In this document: positions 52,625-64,000 of the stretch, one piece after another
Layout: each line of letters starts with the position of its first letter
How positions within the stretch are numbered: position 1 is the first letter of the stretch
Source of the DNA: Hydra vulgaris
Lineage: Eukaryota > Cnidaria > Hydrozoa > Anthoathecata > Hydridae
DNA length: 64,000 nt
Assembly: GCF_038396675.1 (NCBI RefSeq)
Contig: NC_088932.1
Coordinates: 22,285,001-22,349,000 of the forward strand
Reading direction: 5' to 3'
The notes under the pieces: model-generated
Databases searched by the model: none
What the model saw: only the letters and a program-made list of their open reading frames with translations
What the model was told of the DNA's origin: nothing
Position numbers and translations under genes: made by a program

Positions 52625-54120
52625 GGAGTGTATGTGTGTGTTGCGTGTGTGTGTTGTATTTGTTGATAAACATCAAAATGTATTACTTAAACAAATAAAT
52701 TATTGAACATATGAATGAGGCAAATTTTTAGTTTGTAAAATCAATTTTTATAAGTATAAAAAGAAAGAGTTGCTGTAAAAAGACCATAAAACTTATGTTT
52801 TGTTGTACGGTTTTATTTTACCAGAATATTAATTCCTGAATTTATATCTGTTGTAAGAATACACGACTAGCCGACGAGGGAAGGAACGGTAGAGGGGGGG
52901 GGGGGAGAGTGAAATTACGCCATCCCTCCCTTATCATCCCGTAAAATTGCCTCTGGTTGAAATAGAGGTCTGTAGAAGTTTTAATTAAAAACTAATTAAA
53001 ACGTCTCATTAAAAACTCGTATAAGAGTCTAAAAAACTTCTTAAAAACGTCTCTGTACTTACACCATTAAAAAGTCTCGTTAAGACGTCTATAAAAGGTG
53101 CATTCAACATTTTTTGTATTACATACCAAATTGACTAATAAACTTGAGCATAACCCGACTCAACACTTAAGTTAAATTTCAAGTTTTTAGATTTTTTTTT
53201 AATCTTGTTTAAATTGCTATCCTTTGAAAAAATTTTCTTGTATTTTAAATATTGCAATTTTTTTCACTTATACAGATTTCAGTATTTACTCTTGCTGATA
53301 AACCTTAGAAATTAATGTATCAAGCTGAATAAACTTAGAAGGAATTAGGTTGATTTTGATTGAAGATGTTAATTAGAAGAAATCTTTCTTTATTTAGGAC
53401 GAGCAATAGAATGTCCCGTATTTTATATATCAATTTATCTACTATTAAGAGCATTAACAAATTAAAACAACTTGTAGCATCAAAGACAAATCATTTCATG
53501 AATGTTCGCAAAAATAGTTCAAATTATAGCTTTTAAAATAATCATAAAAAATAAAATAAACAATAAGCTGCAGCATAAAAAAGTTATTGGTTTATAAGCT
53601 TGAACAAGTTGAAGTTTTTTTGTTTAAAAATGCGTTGCTATGCATTGCTACGGAGTTCATTTGCCATGGCAAAAAAAACAGCACAATTTTACATACTTCG
53701 TATATACGTTTATTTATTAAAAAAAATAAATATCATAAATGTGTTCTATAAAAAATTTGGAATTAAAAAAATCAATTTTCAAAAAAAATGATTTTTTCGA
53801 AAAATTTTGAAATTAATGGGGATAAACCACTTTAAAAAAAATGTACCAAATCTCGGAAATGTTAAACAACATTAAACTAAATAAAATATTTTTTCCAAAC
53901 ATTAACACAATGCAAGAAAAAATAATTTCGAAATCAGAAGAGAAATTGTAAAAATGTGCAATCTTTGTTACCACTTTTTTACAAACAGAGTCGCCTTAAG
54001 TTAAATAAACACCAGATTTCATCATTTAAAGAGGAAGAATTTAAACTTGTTTAGAGCATCGATAAATATTTAGGCTGTTGTAATTGTAATTTGCAAAGTA
54101 CTTAATTAACCTAGAAAAAC
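51720..54120. other. AT-rich stretch with (TG)n and G-run
   Basis: Holds an interrupted (TG)n tract (about 52545-52663) and a run of 12-13 G at about 52893-52905. The segment 52975-53100 has repeats of taaaaacgtct resembling those at 663-921. Short frames (51885-52067, 53600-53791) have no recognisable features; no gene called. Confidence 0.45.
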
Positions 54121-54135
54121 TTACAATGTATACAC

Positions 54136-54687
54136 TAGGGATGTGACTTTTTGATACCTCCAGTTTCCAATATAAAAATTGAACTTTGGTTTGAAAGTAA
54201 CTAAAAAGTTATTGGTTTTAATTTTTGAAAAAGGTCACTCTCCGTGACCCTTGATTACACACTGGCTCCCATATATCAGTGAAGTTTTTTTTTCAAAAGT
54301 ATATCAACCTGGCTCTCAAAAGAACCAGAATTTCATAGAGATTTCAGAAATAATAATAATAATTGCTTAAATTACAAAAAACATCAATTTTTCGCTAAAA
54401 ATTGAAATGATTGTTTTTTATGACAATTTGTTTGCAATATTTTATAAAAAAATGTTTGAAATCACTATAAAATTCTGATTTTTTTGAGACCCAGGTTAAT
54501 ATACTTTTAAAGAAAAAAAAATTCACTAATATATGGGAGCCAGTGTGTAATCAAGGGTCATGGAGGGTTACTTTTTTCGAAAATTAAATAAAACCAATGA
54601 CTTTTCAATTATATTCAAACCAAAGTTCATCTGTTTTTTATATTGGAAACTGGAGATACCAAAATTTACTAAAAAGTCACATCCCTA
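54136..54687. mobile_element. hAT-type MITE with 8-bp target duplication
   Basis: Inverted ends TAGGGATGTGACTTTTTGAT and (inverse) TAGGGATGTGACTTTTTAGT open arms of about 200 bp that include cctccagtttccaatat and actggctcccatatatcagt. GTATACAC flanks both sides (54128-54135, 54688-54695). TAGGG ends plus 8 bp fit the hAT class. Non-coding, 552 bp; arm identity is high, so recent. Confidence 0.92.
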
Positions 54688-54906
54688 GTATACACTGTCA
54701 AAGTTAAATTAATTACCAATAATTTCACTCCCACTTTTAAAACTACTTCAGCTTACTATTATAATATATTTATAAAAAAAATTAAAATTAATAAAACTGC
54801 GTGGGAAAAAACTTTACTTCTTTTAATATGATATGTTTTATGAATCTTATTATTTTTAATGACGTAGTTTTCTAATTAAAGTTCTCGTTTCTAATGACGT
54901 AGTTAT

Positions 54907-56520
54907 CTAATTAAAGTTCTCGTTCCTAATGACGTAATTATCAAGGTGTTCAGTGAAAAAAGACACTTGTCGCAAATTTATTTCTTTACTCGCGTAACTT
55001 TCTTTATATTCTTTAACAAGGTAATTTTGACGTAAAAAGTATGTTGCTATTTTACTGATGTAATTCATAAAAATGAATTTAAAAGCAAAAAATGAAAAAG
55101 ATGCACCAAAGGAAGTTACGTATAATACATAAATTGCTGAAGAAGATGATCCGAAACTTCCTAAAAAGCAAAATATTGACCAAAATGGTAAATTTAAAAC
55201 TTTAGCCAAAGTGTAAAAATGTTCACGTTTGTTTTTCTTGAAATGCTTAATTGAAGCCCATTCGTGAAAGTATTTCTCTCCGGTAAGCAAACCATATACA
55301 ACAATAAAGAAGTTTGAAATACTTGAAAAAAAAATAATTCCAGCTGAATAACGGATAGCAATATTGGTTTCATTATCATCTTTATTTGCAATAATTAATA
55401 CCATATTCCCAGCTAAAGGACAAAGGCAGCAAAATAAAAGAAATACTTTTTGAAGGTATAATATAATACTATTAACAGTTTTAAATAAATGAAGAACTGC
55501 ATAGTTAACGTACCATAAGGCAGAAACTAAGCAGAATGAAGCAACATAGATAAAAAACTCTGAAGTCATGTTCCTCAACGCGTAGATAAGGCCATGTTTG
55601 TTAACGTCTACTTTCGAAGGGAATTTTTTTTCAGTAATATCAAGAATAAGTATACAAGCAACTATGGCAACAGCTGCATCACTCATTATTTCAACTCGTT
55701 CTTTTGGAATATTACCTTTACAAAAATGCTCCAAAAAAAGATTTCTTTCTGTTAGTTCCAACTTTTTCACTCGTCTCCGAACAAACCAATAAATTTTTCG
55801 GATTGTTGGTATAATAATCAACAATGCAATAAAAGCCCAAGACACACCATAGTGAACTAAAACAAATGCACCAGCAATTATTATTAAAAAAAAACTTACT
55901 AATGGTCTAAAAACCATTATAAGAGTTAGGTCATAAAGTTCAGACTTTGTCCAATTTTTTAAGTTAACATGGAGTAGATTTGGCGAATGTATGGCATACA
56001 AAACTAAAACGATATCTATTATTTGAAGTATACCTAAAATTACGCAAGTTGTTAAAAATGAAACCTTCTCGCGAGGATAATGTCCTTGCAATGCCAAAGA
56101 AAAAGGAAGAATAGAAGTTACCAGCATTTCAAATATTACCAACGTCAAAATAAAATCATCAACTCGTTTTATTACAATTGCTCGGTTGTTCATGTTTTCC
56201 CAAATTGTAAGAACAATTTGAAACCCCACAAAGTATTCAATCAATTCGCTGGAAATTGAGGCAATAAACTGAACCAAAGATTGTGTATTTTCTTGTAAAT
56301 CTAAATTTTTTATAGGAACTACAAGAAATGTGGCACAAGCCGCCATCATAGCATCAAAATAAGCAAGCATTCTTTTTAATGACGTTATATCTCCTCGATG
56401 ATAATCCTCTGGCAACTTTTTATCCACATGCTCGTCGTAGTACTTTTCTAAATGCTTATGATTGTTCTTAGTAATGACACTTTCATTTTGATTCAAAATT
56501 TTTTTTGCATGAAGATTCAT
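54907..56520 (-). CDS. TMEM175-like (DUF1211) two-repeat ion channel, 537 aa
   Basis: The open frame extends upstream through a (CA)n/(TG)n tract that would encode Cys-Val repeats; the ATG at 56520 (MNLHAKKIL) is chosen because it lies just after a possible acceptor (56534-56535) and aligns with the starts of the paralogs. Two six-helix repeats: repeat 1 from R50-MLAYFDA with SILPFSLALQGHYP; repeat 2 from ERVEIMSDAAVAIVACILIL. The FSD signature is YFD and MSD. The position matching the vertebrate gate (five after the Asp) is Ala61 in repeat 1 and Ile in repeat 2. A hydrophilic tail ends the protein, and 36-bp repeats (ctcgtttctaatgacgtagt) overlap its last codons. Closest relative is the neighbour at 58367; the pair is 1.8 kb apart on one strand. 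Ion selectivity is not readable from sequence. Confidence 0.88.
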   Translation of the reverse strand: MNLHAKKILNQNESVITKNNHKHLEKYYDEHVDKKLPEDYHRGDITSLKRMLAYFDAMMAACATFLVVPIKNLDLQENTQSLVQFIASISSELIEYFVGFQIVLTIWENMNNRAIVIKRVDDFILTLVIFEMLVTSILPFSLALQGHYPREKVSFLTTCVILGILQIIDIVLVLYAIHSPNLLHVNLKNWTKSELYDLTLIMVFRPLVSFFLIIIAGAFVLVHYGVSWAFIALLIIIPTIRKIYWFVRRRVKKLELTERNLFLEHFCKGNIPKERVEIMSDAAVAIVACILILDITEKKFPSKVDVNKHGLIYALRNMTSEFFIYVASFCLVSALWYVNYAVLHLFKTVNSIILYLQKVFLLFCCLCPLAGNMVLIIANKDDNETNIAIRYSAGIIFFSSISNFFIVVYGLLTGEKYFHEWASIKHFKKNKREHFYTLAKVLNLPFWSIFCFLGSFGSSSSAIYVLYVTSFGASFSFFAFKFIFMNYISKIATYFLRQNYLVKEYKESYASKEINLRQVSFFTEHLDNYVIRNENFN

Positions 56521-56533
56521 ATTATTTATGCAA

Positions 56534-56535
56534 CT
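56534..56535 (-). other. Candidate 3' splice acceptor before TMEM175-like start
   Basis: Minus strand cttatatttAG, 13 nt before the ATG at 56520. If used, it removes the Cys-Val repeat from the protein. Confidence 0.45.
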
Positions 56536-56560
56536 AAATATAAGTAGTCTAAATAAATTG

Positions 56561-56719
<159 letters not shown>

Positions 56720-56749
56720 ACATTTTCAATATATTTATATACACACATG

Positions 56750-58360
56750 TATATAAATATATTGAAAAAACGATTTACATAAGTTATATATATAAATATA
56801 TTATAAAAAATATATATCATAATATAAATAAAAATTCATACAAAAACACACGCACACAGATTTATTAAATCTGTGTGCGTGTATTTTTATAATAACAGTT
56901 CAATAAATTATATAATATAATTTATTGAACTGTTATTAGAAATTTTGTTCTAGTTATGGCAACGAGTTTTTTACATTAAATCCCTAATGGTTACTTAATA
57001 GCTTTCTTAATTATAAAAAAAACAACCCAGTAAAATTAAAAAATTCAATTAAAATTTTTTTTTGTTTTTACATTGATAGTTTGAACGATTCGTTCAAAAC
57101 ATTTGTAGAATTAATATTGCCCTGGTAAAATAAACTGTTAAAAAAAGCTTTAAATTGATTGTGCATGTTCATTTTGAAGGATAAATTTTAAAATCTCTCA
57201 AAACGTAAAAAATAAGGCCTTTTACTAGAAAAACACAACCACAAGGGATTTATTTCCAAAGGGTGTTCCATAAATGTGTTCCGATTAAGGCACTTTAATT
57301 TCGGGAATTCTCCTCTATCTGAAATTTTTTGTATTAGAGTTAAATAACTTCCAAGTAAATTCTAAATTGAAAACTGTTTAAGCTACTTTCGTTACTTTAC
57401 TTATGAGATTAAAATTTTTATTTTTTGAGATTCTTATTTATTTATATTTTATTTATTATATTTATTATATTAATATTTTTTGAAATTTAATTTTGAGATT
57501 AAAATTTTTTTGAATAATTAAAAATTAAAAGTAGTAACTACATTTAATTTGCCATGATTTAATTGACAGTTTAGTTTAAAAATAATTTAGTTTAATTAAA
57601 GTTTATTTAGATAATTCATTAGATGAAAATGGATTTATTATTTATTTTAACTATGGTTTTACAATACATTTTTTGGAGAAAAAATTTGATCTGAAAAACA
57701 TTACAGTAAAACAAACAATGAAAAAAAGTCTCTGCTCATTTAAGCTAAAATATATAAAAAATATTTTAATGTGAGACTACAATCAGAGGCGATTCTAGAA
57801 ATAAAATGTGAGTGGAGGGAGGAGGGGGGAGGGAAGAAGGAGGGAGGGGAGGAGGAAGGTGGAAGAACCTTCGAAAACCGCTGACTGCTTTTTTAAAAAA
57901 TCTGCTGACCAATATATGCCAAATGCCGACTTCCTGAAAAAACAAACGCCTTCGTCCCCTACAATACCCTCCGCTTCTTAAAACTTCCCCTCGAAGTTGA
58001 AACGTATCTATATAAACATATAAATATGTTTATATATCATATAAACATACTTGAACATATCTAATAATTTGAAGGATTTTAAAAACGCTGAAACAACAAA
58101 CTTTAAACTCTCAAATCATTCATCTACATATTAAAAAAAAAGTTTATTTCATGCCCTTTGGTCCACTAATTATTACACTATTGTGATGTAACACATGCAG
58201 CAAATAATTTTTTTGTATAATTTGTGTATTCAATATTTACAATATATAAATAAAAAAATGTTTTTACGTTACTAATTCCTCAAAGTATTCTGATTTTAAA
58301 AGTTATAATTTTTATAAGCTCTCATTTCTTTTGATGTAAGTTACGTCACGTTTCTTTTGA
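56750..58360. other. Spacer between paired TMEM175-like genes
   Basis: Contains small hairpins (56845-56885 acacgcacacagatttatta / inverse; 56895-56938 aacagttcaataaatta / inverse), a purine-rich G-tract region (57810-57865: ggagggaggaggggggaggg) with quadruplex potential, and the 3' flank of the 528-aa gene with a 26-bp direct repeat (tttcttttgatgtaagttac, about 58325-58377). No gene. Confidence 0.5.
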
Positions 58361-58366
58361 TGTAAG

Positions 58367-59953
58367 TTACGTCACGTAACTACCAAGATGAGAAGAAGAA
58401 AAGGAATTAGTTTGCAAATCTTTCTCTTTGCTTGTATTTCCTGTTTTATTACCTTCGCTAAAAGAATCTTCACTTAAAAAATATGTTGGAAACTTACCCA
58501 CGTGGTTCATCAGAATTATTTTTGAAGCAAAAAAAAAACATGGTGCTGCAGCAAATGTTGCATACAGTATGTAAACTGATGAAGTAGGAGATCCCAAACT
58601 TCCTAAAGCGCAAAATAAAGACCAAAAAGGCAAGTTGATTGCTTTAGCTAGCGAATAAAGCTGTTGACGTTTGTTTATTTTAAAATTTTTAATTGAAGCC
58701 CATTTGTGGAAGTATTTTTCTCCAGTGAGCAACCCGTACAAAAAAATAAAAAAGTTTGCAATACTTGAAAGAAAAATAATCATGGCTGAATAACGGATAG
58801 CAATGTTAGACTCATGATTGCGTTTAATTGCAAATCGCAATACAATGCTTCCTGCCAATGGGCAAAGACAACAAAACGAAAGAAATATTTTTTGAAAGAG
58901 TAACATAATAACGTTAACAGTTTTTATCAAATGTAAAACAGCATGGTTGACGTACCATAGAGCAGAAACCAAGCAAAATGAAGCAATATACGTAAAAAAT
59001 TCAGAAGTCATATCAGTTAACTTGTTGCTAAGACCAAATTTGTTAACATCTTCTCTAGTGGGAAACCCTTCACCAGTTATCTCGAGTATAAGTATACAAG
59101 CAACAACGGCAACAGCTGCATCGCTCATAATTTCAACTCGTTCTTTAGGAACATTACCCTTAGAAAAATGCTCTAAAAATTGATTTTTTTCTGTTTCTTC
59201 AAAGTGTTTTATACGTCTACGAACAAACCAATAAAATTTGCGTATTAAGGGTACAATGATCAACAGTGCAATGAAAGCCCAAGACACACCATAGTGAACT
59301 AGAACGGAAGCACCAGCAATTATAAGCAAAAACAAGCTTACTAATGGTCTAAAAAGCATTATGAATGTTAATTCACGGAGTTCAAGCTTTGTCCAATTTT
59401 TTAAATCAACATGAAGTAGATTTGGTGAATGAATTGCATACAAAACTATTGAAACATCTATTACTTGAAGAATTCCCAACACAACGCACGTTGATAAAAA
59501 TGAAACTTTCTCATGAGGGTAATGGCCTTGCAAAGCCAAAGAAAAAGGAAGAAACGAAGTTACCAATATTTCAAAAATGACAAATGCCAAAACATAATCA
59601 TCTGCACGTTTTATTACAATTGCTCGAGTGTTCATGTTTTCCCAAACTGAAAGAACAATATGAAATCCAACAAAGTATTCAATAAGGTTGACGGAAATTA
59701 AATGAATAAAGTCAGAAAATAAATTGTTGTCTTCATGTTCAATGTTTTTTAATGGAATTGCAAGAAATGTTGCACAAGCTGCCATTACAGCATCAAAATA
59801 AGCTAGCATTCTATTTAATGACGTTACGTCTGCTCTGTGATGATTTTCTGGTAATGTTTCATTTATATGTTCTTCATAGTATTCTTCTAGATGTTTAATC
59901 CTTTCCCTTGTTTTTTTACTCTCGTTCAAATTTTCTTTTGATTTCAATTTCAT
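58367..59953 (-). CDS. TMEM175-like (DUF1211) two-repeat ion channel, 528 aa
   Basis: A single frame with the same layout as its paralogs. The hydrophilic head MKLKSKENLNESKKTRERIK is followed by repeat 1 from R48-MLAYFDAVMAACATF, FLPFSLALQGHYPHEKVSFL, then repeat 2 from ERVEIMSDAAVAVVACILIL and ALWYVNHAVLHLIKTVNVIM. Positions five after the Asp are Ala59 (repeat 1) and Val (repeat 2), so neither is the Ile recalled for vertebrate TMEM175. Repeat 1 has WENMNTRAIVIKR where canonical proteins carry a W-x-x-H-H-R-like motif; repeat 2 keeps a His (NHAVLH). Start: first ATG after a possible acceptor at 59961-59962, aligning with the paralogs. Most similar to the 537-aa neighbour, indicating tandem duplication. 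Confidence 0.89.
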   Translation of the reverse strand: MKLKSKENLNESKKTRERIKHLEEYYEEHINETLPENHHRADVTSLNRMLAYFDAVMAACATFLAIPLKNIEHEDNNLFSDFIHLISVNLIEYFVGFHIVLSVWENMNTRAIVIKRADDYVLAFVIFEILVTSFLPFSLALQGHYPHEKVSFLSTCVVLGILQVIDVSIVLYAIHSPNLLHVDLKNWTKLELRELTFIMLFRPLVSLFLLIIAGASVLVHYGVSWAFIALLIIVPLIRKFYWFVRRRIKHFEETEKNQFLEHFSKGNVPKERVEIMSDAAVAVVACILILEITGEGFPTREDVNKFGLSNKLTDMTSEFFTYIASFCLVSALWYVNHAVLHLIKTVNVIMLLFQKIFLSFCCLCPLAGSIVLRFAIKRNHESNIAIRYSAMIIFLSSIANFFIFLYGLLTGEKYFHKWASIKNFKINKRQQLYSLAKAINLPFWSLFCALGSLGSPTSSVYILYATFAAAPCFFFASKIILMNHVGKFPTYFLSEDSFSEGNKTGNTSKEKDLQTNSFSSSHLGSYVT

Positions 59954-59960
59954 ATTATTA

Positions 59961-59962
59961 CT
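59961..59962 (-). other. Candidate 3' splice acceptor before TMEM175-like start
   Basis: Minus strand tttttattgtAG, 7 nt before the ATG at 59953. Same arrangement as in the two paralogs. Confidence 0.45.
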
Positions 59963-60394
59963 ACAATAAAAATAACTTCTTATAAAATAAATCTTATGAA
60001 AAAAAAAAAAAATTCTTATATTTAAAGGAACTTATCGTATTTTTATTTCTTGTAATTTTTGAGTTATAAGAAATTATTTAGAATAAATTTCGTTTAACTC
60101 TAAAGTTATAAGAAGTATAATATTTATATTCTATTTAATTTTTAACTGATTTGATATTTTTATGATTCACTTTGATATTAACACGAAACCATCTATACAT
60201 TCCTTTCACATTTTTAAATAAATACTTACACGTATGTTTATACCGTAAAACCGCAAAGTTCGTTCACTTAAACTTTTAACATTTATATCTTAAATATAAG
60301 TTTACATTTTAAAATTTTTTTTAAATTTTGCATTTTATTGCTAATTTATTTTACAAAAACAAAAAGATACATTTAAAAAACTGAACTTACAATA

Positions 60395-60517
60395 CTATCA
60401 CATAAGTTCGGACACATAGAAAATACCATCTCATAAGTTCGGACACATAGAAAATACCATCTCATAAGTTCGGACACATAGAAAATACTATCTCATAAGT
60501 TCGGACACATAGAAAAA
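60395..60517. repeat. 31-bp minisatellite, four copies
   Basis: Unit cataagttcggacacatagaaaataccatct (starts 60401, 60432, 60463, 60494), the first copy slightly different. A fifth partial copy (ccatctcataagttcag) occurs at 60812 beyond a (TA)n tract, suggesting later insertion between units. Confidence 0.93.
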
Positions 60518-60700
60518 TAGTTAGATAATTAGATTGATATATCAATAGTAAATTACTTATGTATACCAGTATGTAAACTTTGATTCTTAATTGCCCACTG
60601 CAAAATGTTTGATTCTTGTAACATATTTGCAAGGAAAACAGCTTGCAACTTGCTCTATGAATCATTAGTTGGGCAATGTGAGCGTAATGCAACCCAAAGG

Positions 60701-60806
<106 letters not shown>

Positions 60807-60829
60807 ACATTACCATCTCATAAGTTCAG

Positions 60830-62046
60830 TCACCATATACATTCCAATCAACACATATTACAAGTTTAACATCCCAATAACACATCGCAATATCACAAAT
60901 TTAACATCAAAAATAAGAAAACTGGTTTTCTAATGTTATTTTTTTAATAAAATCATGAAACAAAATCGTTTAATGCGTTTTAAAAATATGCTTTTTTAAA
61001 ATAATAACTTTGACAAAAACAATCTGTTAAAAAGTAAAGAATAAAAATTATTTTTAGCAAAAAAACTTATTTAGATGACGTGTAAATATTATGTTAAGGG
61101 GGTACCACAGAAATTTTTTTTTTTACCATTCAGACCGGTTCAATTAAATACTTTTGCGCTTTTTCACATCCTTGATCTTTACAATAACTGGAAGGGGCAT
61201 CTCCAATACAAAAATACAGAGATTGCGCTTAAAGAACTTGTTTATGTTGTGCTTTTTAGGGCGTTTATACTTATTCAACCAACTGACATCTTTCAAAGAT
61301 ATTATTATATTCAAAAAGTTTTGAAAGTGTAAATTTAAGGAAAAAAAAACATTTAAAAACATCAACTGTTTAAAAAAATTTTGCTACAAAAATGCAGTTT
61401 TTAAATTATTTTGTTTTTGCTTACAATAGATTTGTTACCTTTTGCCTACAATAGATTTGTTACCTTGTCTCGATTACTAGTTTGAAACTAGTTTGCTAAG
61501 TAACTTTTATTTACACAGGTTACTTTGAAATACTTATTTTTCCGAGTTAACTTAAATATTGAGTTAATTTTTACAAATTACTGGATCAAATATTGTTGAT
61601 TTTTTTTCAAAACTGTAATAGTAATACTCAACACTTTATTGAAAGTGTCTTTCTGAGTGATAATTCCGTACTAACAATTTTTTGGTCTATTGCTTCGCAA
61701 AATTTATTTATACTTTGTTGAAGTATGAAAAGACCACCTCTTACTTAAAAAAAACAACCCAGATGTATGTTAATAACTTTTAAACTAAAAGATTTACACA
61801 GCTGCATACATGTTAAACGATTTTTTGCTACTTTAGCAGCATAACATACACTAATCATGCCTAAAATCTTAAGATAAAAATGGTATAAATAAAAATTGTC
61901 TGGTTTCATTCAAATTTAAATATTGACTCCAAAAAAGTAAACTATTATTAATTCAGCAAAGTTTTATGCTGATACATATTGGTTTAGTTATTAATAAACC
62001 TTGATAGTGATTCTCGTGGAAATAAAACAGGATATTAGAGATAAGA

Positions 62047-62115
<69 letters not shown>

Positions 62116-63060
62116 TAAAATAAAAATGGATATATAAATTTACTATATATTGCGTGAGGAATCTTTAGGTTGTGTTACGCAAATATGTTACAAGTCTCAA
62201 GCATTTTGCAGAGGCCAATTAAAAATCAAAGTTTAATATTGATATACATTACTAATATATACAGAGAGACTAATGTAACATTAGGATTTTATTGCATTAT
62301 ATACATATCTAAATCTATCTCTATATATATTATAAATATATACTAATAAATACATAGGTTGGAGCTTAGCAAACAACTTAAAGATAATCAGGAAAAGTAA
62401 TTTAATCAACTAGGTATAACGTTTTACGACATAGGTTACTCGCTAATCCATATGTGACAGAAGTTGTGATATTTTAAACAGAAGTTATGGTATTTTAAAT
62501 TTTACTGATTTTGAAGAATAAATTTACTTAATATTTGAAAATCAAAATTTTTGTATTCAATAGAGTTAACTTGGTGACTCTTAATAATACTAGAACTAAA
62601 CTTGATCGTTTTATTCAATACTTTGCTTATTTTAAATTTCAATAGTATGCATAATTTGCATAATTTTAAAGTGACATAAATATTAGATGGAAAAAATAAA
62701 TGCTTGTAAAAAATGAAATTTAATTTACAGAATAAACAGTTAAAAAAATCAAAAAAATCTATTGAATAAGTTTTCCAAGAGTGAAATTACGGTAACAATT
62801 AAAAAAAACAAAAACTTTATTAGATATTTCAATTTTTTTTACTATTTACTATTATTTAGATATTACTATTTTTTTACTTATTAGATATTTCAATTCTTAT
62901 TTAGCATAAATGGAAAGAAGTTCAAGTTTAAAGTGTGCTCGGGTCAAAAGTTTTCATACCATGCTAAAAATAAACTTTACAAATTATTGATCTTAATAAG
63001 GCAGCTCAATTAGCATTAACTTGTAAATATGGTGAAGAACAACATAAAAGTATAAACAAA
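60830..63060. other. AT-rich stretch without supportable gene
   Basis: Includes a (TA)n tract at 62047-62109, the duplicated ttgcctacaatagatttgtt (about 61420-61465) and an 85-residue frame at 61075-61332 with a few hydrophobic patches but no recognisable domain. No gene called. Confidence 0.45.
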
Positions 63061-63067
63061 GTCCTTA

Positions 63068-63302
63068 GGCCGGGTGAATAAAAAAAAGCAATTGCATTTA
63101 CTCATTAATCGGTTAGTTTTTACGTAAAAAAAAACTTCAGCAGTTTTACACAAATTTTTATTTACGTAAAGTTAGGTAATTTACTCAGTATTTGCTCAGC
63201 TTTACGTGAGTAAAAACTTAAGCAAAATTTCTGAAATTTTTATTCACGTAAAGCTGACCAACTACTGAATAAAAGCAATTGCTTTTTTTTATTCACCCGC
63301 CC
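63068..63302. mobile_element. MITE with GGCCGGGTGAATAAAAAAA ends, copy 2
   Basis: Starts GGCCGGGTGAATAAAAAAAA and ends with the inverse ttttttattcacccgccc. Internal tttacgtaaa/cacgtaaagctga repeats match copy 1 at 26037-26288. The two copies share ends and interior; no coding frame. Confidence 0.83.
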
Positions 63303-63374
63303 TCTTATCTCGTCAATTTAAACTATGTTGTTTCACCAACTATGCGGCATGCAAAACGTAACCTGTCATAACTG

Positions 63375-63470
63375 GGGTTGAGCTTTTACCGAAAATTTAC
63401 CGGTAAATCGGTAAAATTGTTTTACCGATTTACCGGTAAAATGATGTCGGTAAATTTCGGCAAATATTGT
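63375..63470. mobile_element. Possible hAT end with TTTACCGGTAAA repeats
   Basis: ggggttgagcttttaccg is followed by repeated ttaccggtaaatcggtaaaa in both orientations, which looks like a subterminal transposase-binding cluster. No partner end within the remaining 500 bases, so the element is partial or continues outside. The rest, to 64000, is AT-rich with nothing else seen. Confidence 0.45.
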
Positions 63471-64000
63471 TTTTTTAATAACGTTGAAGGATGCTTGAAA
63501 ATGTTTTAGAATGCTTGAAATGGCTCAACCAATAAATTAAAAATTTAATTAAAAATTTAATTTTCATTTTCCTGTCAACAAAGCTGTTGTTTGTTATGCT
63601 TGAAAATTGATTTTGTTGGTTTAGTTTTGTCTAAACACTTTAAGAAAAACGTTTTTACTTTCTTGTGACTTATTTATCAATCAATGTATTTTGGAAAACG
63701 ATATTACATCCACGGTCATTTACAAATAGTTATAAAACTAATATTATGTAAATACCTATAAGTTGATATAAAAAAATATTTTTTAACACAAATAATAAAA
63801 AAAATGATGAACAATGAATTAATAATAATGATAACATTATAATCATAAAAAATAATATATTGAGTATAATATTTATAAAATTACACTAAATAAAACCAAT
63901 TAACTAAAATAAACAGAAAGAATTAAATAGTTTTAAATACTTAACCATATATAAAAAGTAAAATAAAGAATAAGTATATCCGAGGAGATTTCTTAGATAC

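Noticed and set aside
61075-61332. Small hypothetical protein of 85 residues
   Set aside because: No domain, no splice or promoter context and composition as expected by chance in AT-rich DNA.

Overview
The window looks like a strongly AT-rich cnidarian nuclear genome, most probably Hydra. The grounds are the base composition, the very long (TA)n tracts, dense layers of cut-and-paste transposons (hAT, Tc1/mariner, P, RAG1/Transib-like, Mutator-like), CR1/Jockey-type LINE relics and tRNA-derived SINEs, and genes with introns or intronless coding blocks. Species assignment is inference. There are no bacterial-style operons and no CRISPR array.

Host genes. (1) 2297-5229 (+) is a two-exon secreted cystatin. 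Its 2.5 kb intron is packed with (TA)n tracts, a snap-back repeat and two tRNA-type SINEs. (2) A same-strand family of TMEM175-like (DUF1211) two-repeat ion channels lies on the minus strand: a broken copy at about 11225-12785 and intact single-exon coding regions at 26937-28595 (552 aa), 54907-56520 (537 aa) and 58367-59953 (528 aa). Each intact copy has a possible 3' splice site 6-13 nt before its ATG. In all of them the pore-helix FSD signature and the gating residue of repeat 1 differ from the vertebrate pattern as I recall it, while repeat 2 stays close to canonical. This dispersed tandem array is the most interesting host content.

Mobile layer, left to right: a tandem-repeat terminus with CCCACTGGG (663-921); SINEs (2957-3180, about 3781-4020); a Tc1/mariner copy (6233-7540); a non-autonomous hAT element with an 8-bp target duplication (8471-10296) carrying a nested foldback MITE and a (TA)-tailed repeat; a DDE transposon of a family I cannot name (17737-21431), with multi-exon transposase; a LINE relic with its catalytic core deleted (22080-23340); a RAG1/Transib-like relic (about 23650-25860) split by a 576-bp TA-flanked MITE; MITE pairs (26037-26288 and 63068-63302); a composite BED-hAT element (31461-40009) that swallowed a 4-bp-duplication transposon (31649-33674) and a CCCAGTAAACACA element (37202-39271); a nearly intact THAP/P-element (40217-43259); a Mutator-like relic (43278-44071); a LINE with endonuclease and reverse transcriptase remnants (44449 to about 46850); a second Tc1/mariner copy inserted in the (TA) tail of another repeat (48626-49918); a Penelope-type GIY-YIG remnant (51169-51480); and a perfect 552-bp hAT MITE (54136-54687).

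Insertion order can be read in several places. A 330-bp block is duplicated with three differences (39887-40216 and 44314-44643); one copy holds the P element and the other is the empty site. The long stretches between these features are AT-rich DNA in which I see no supportable gene.
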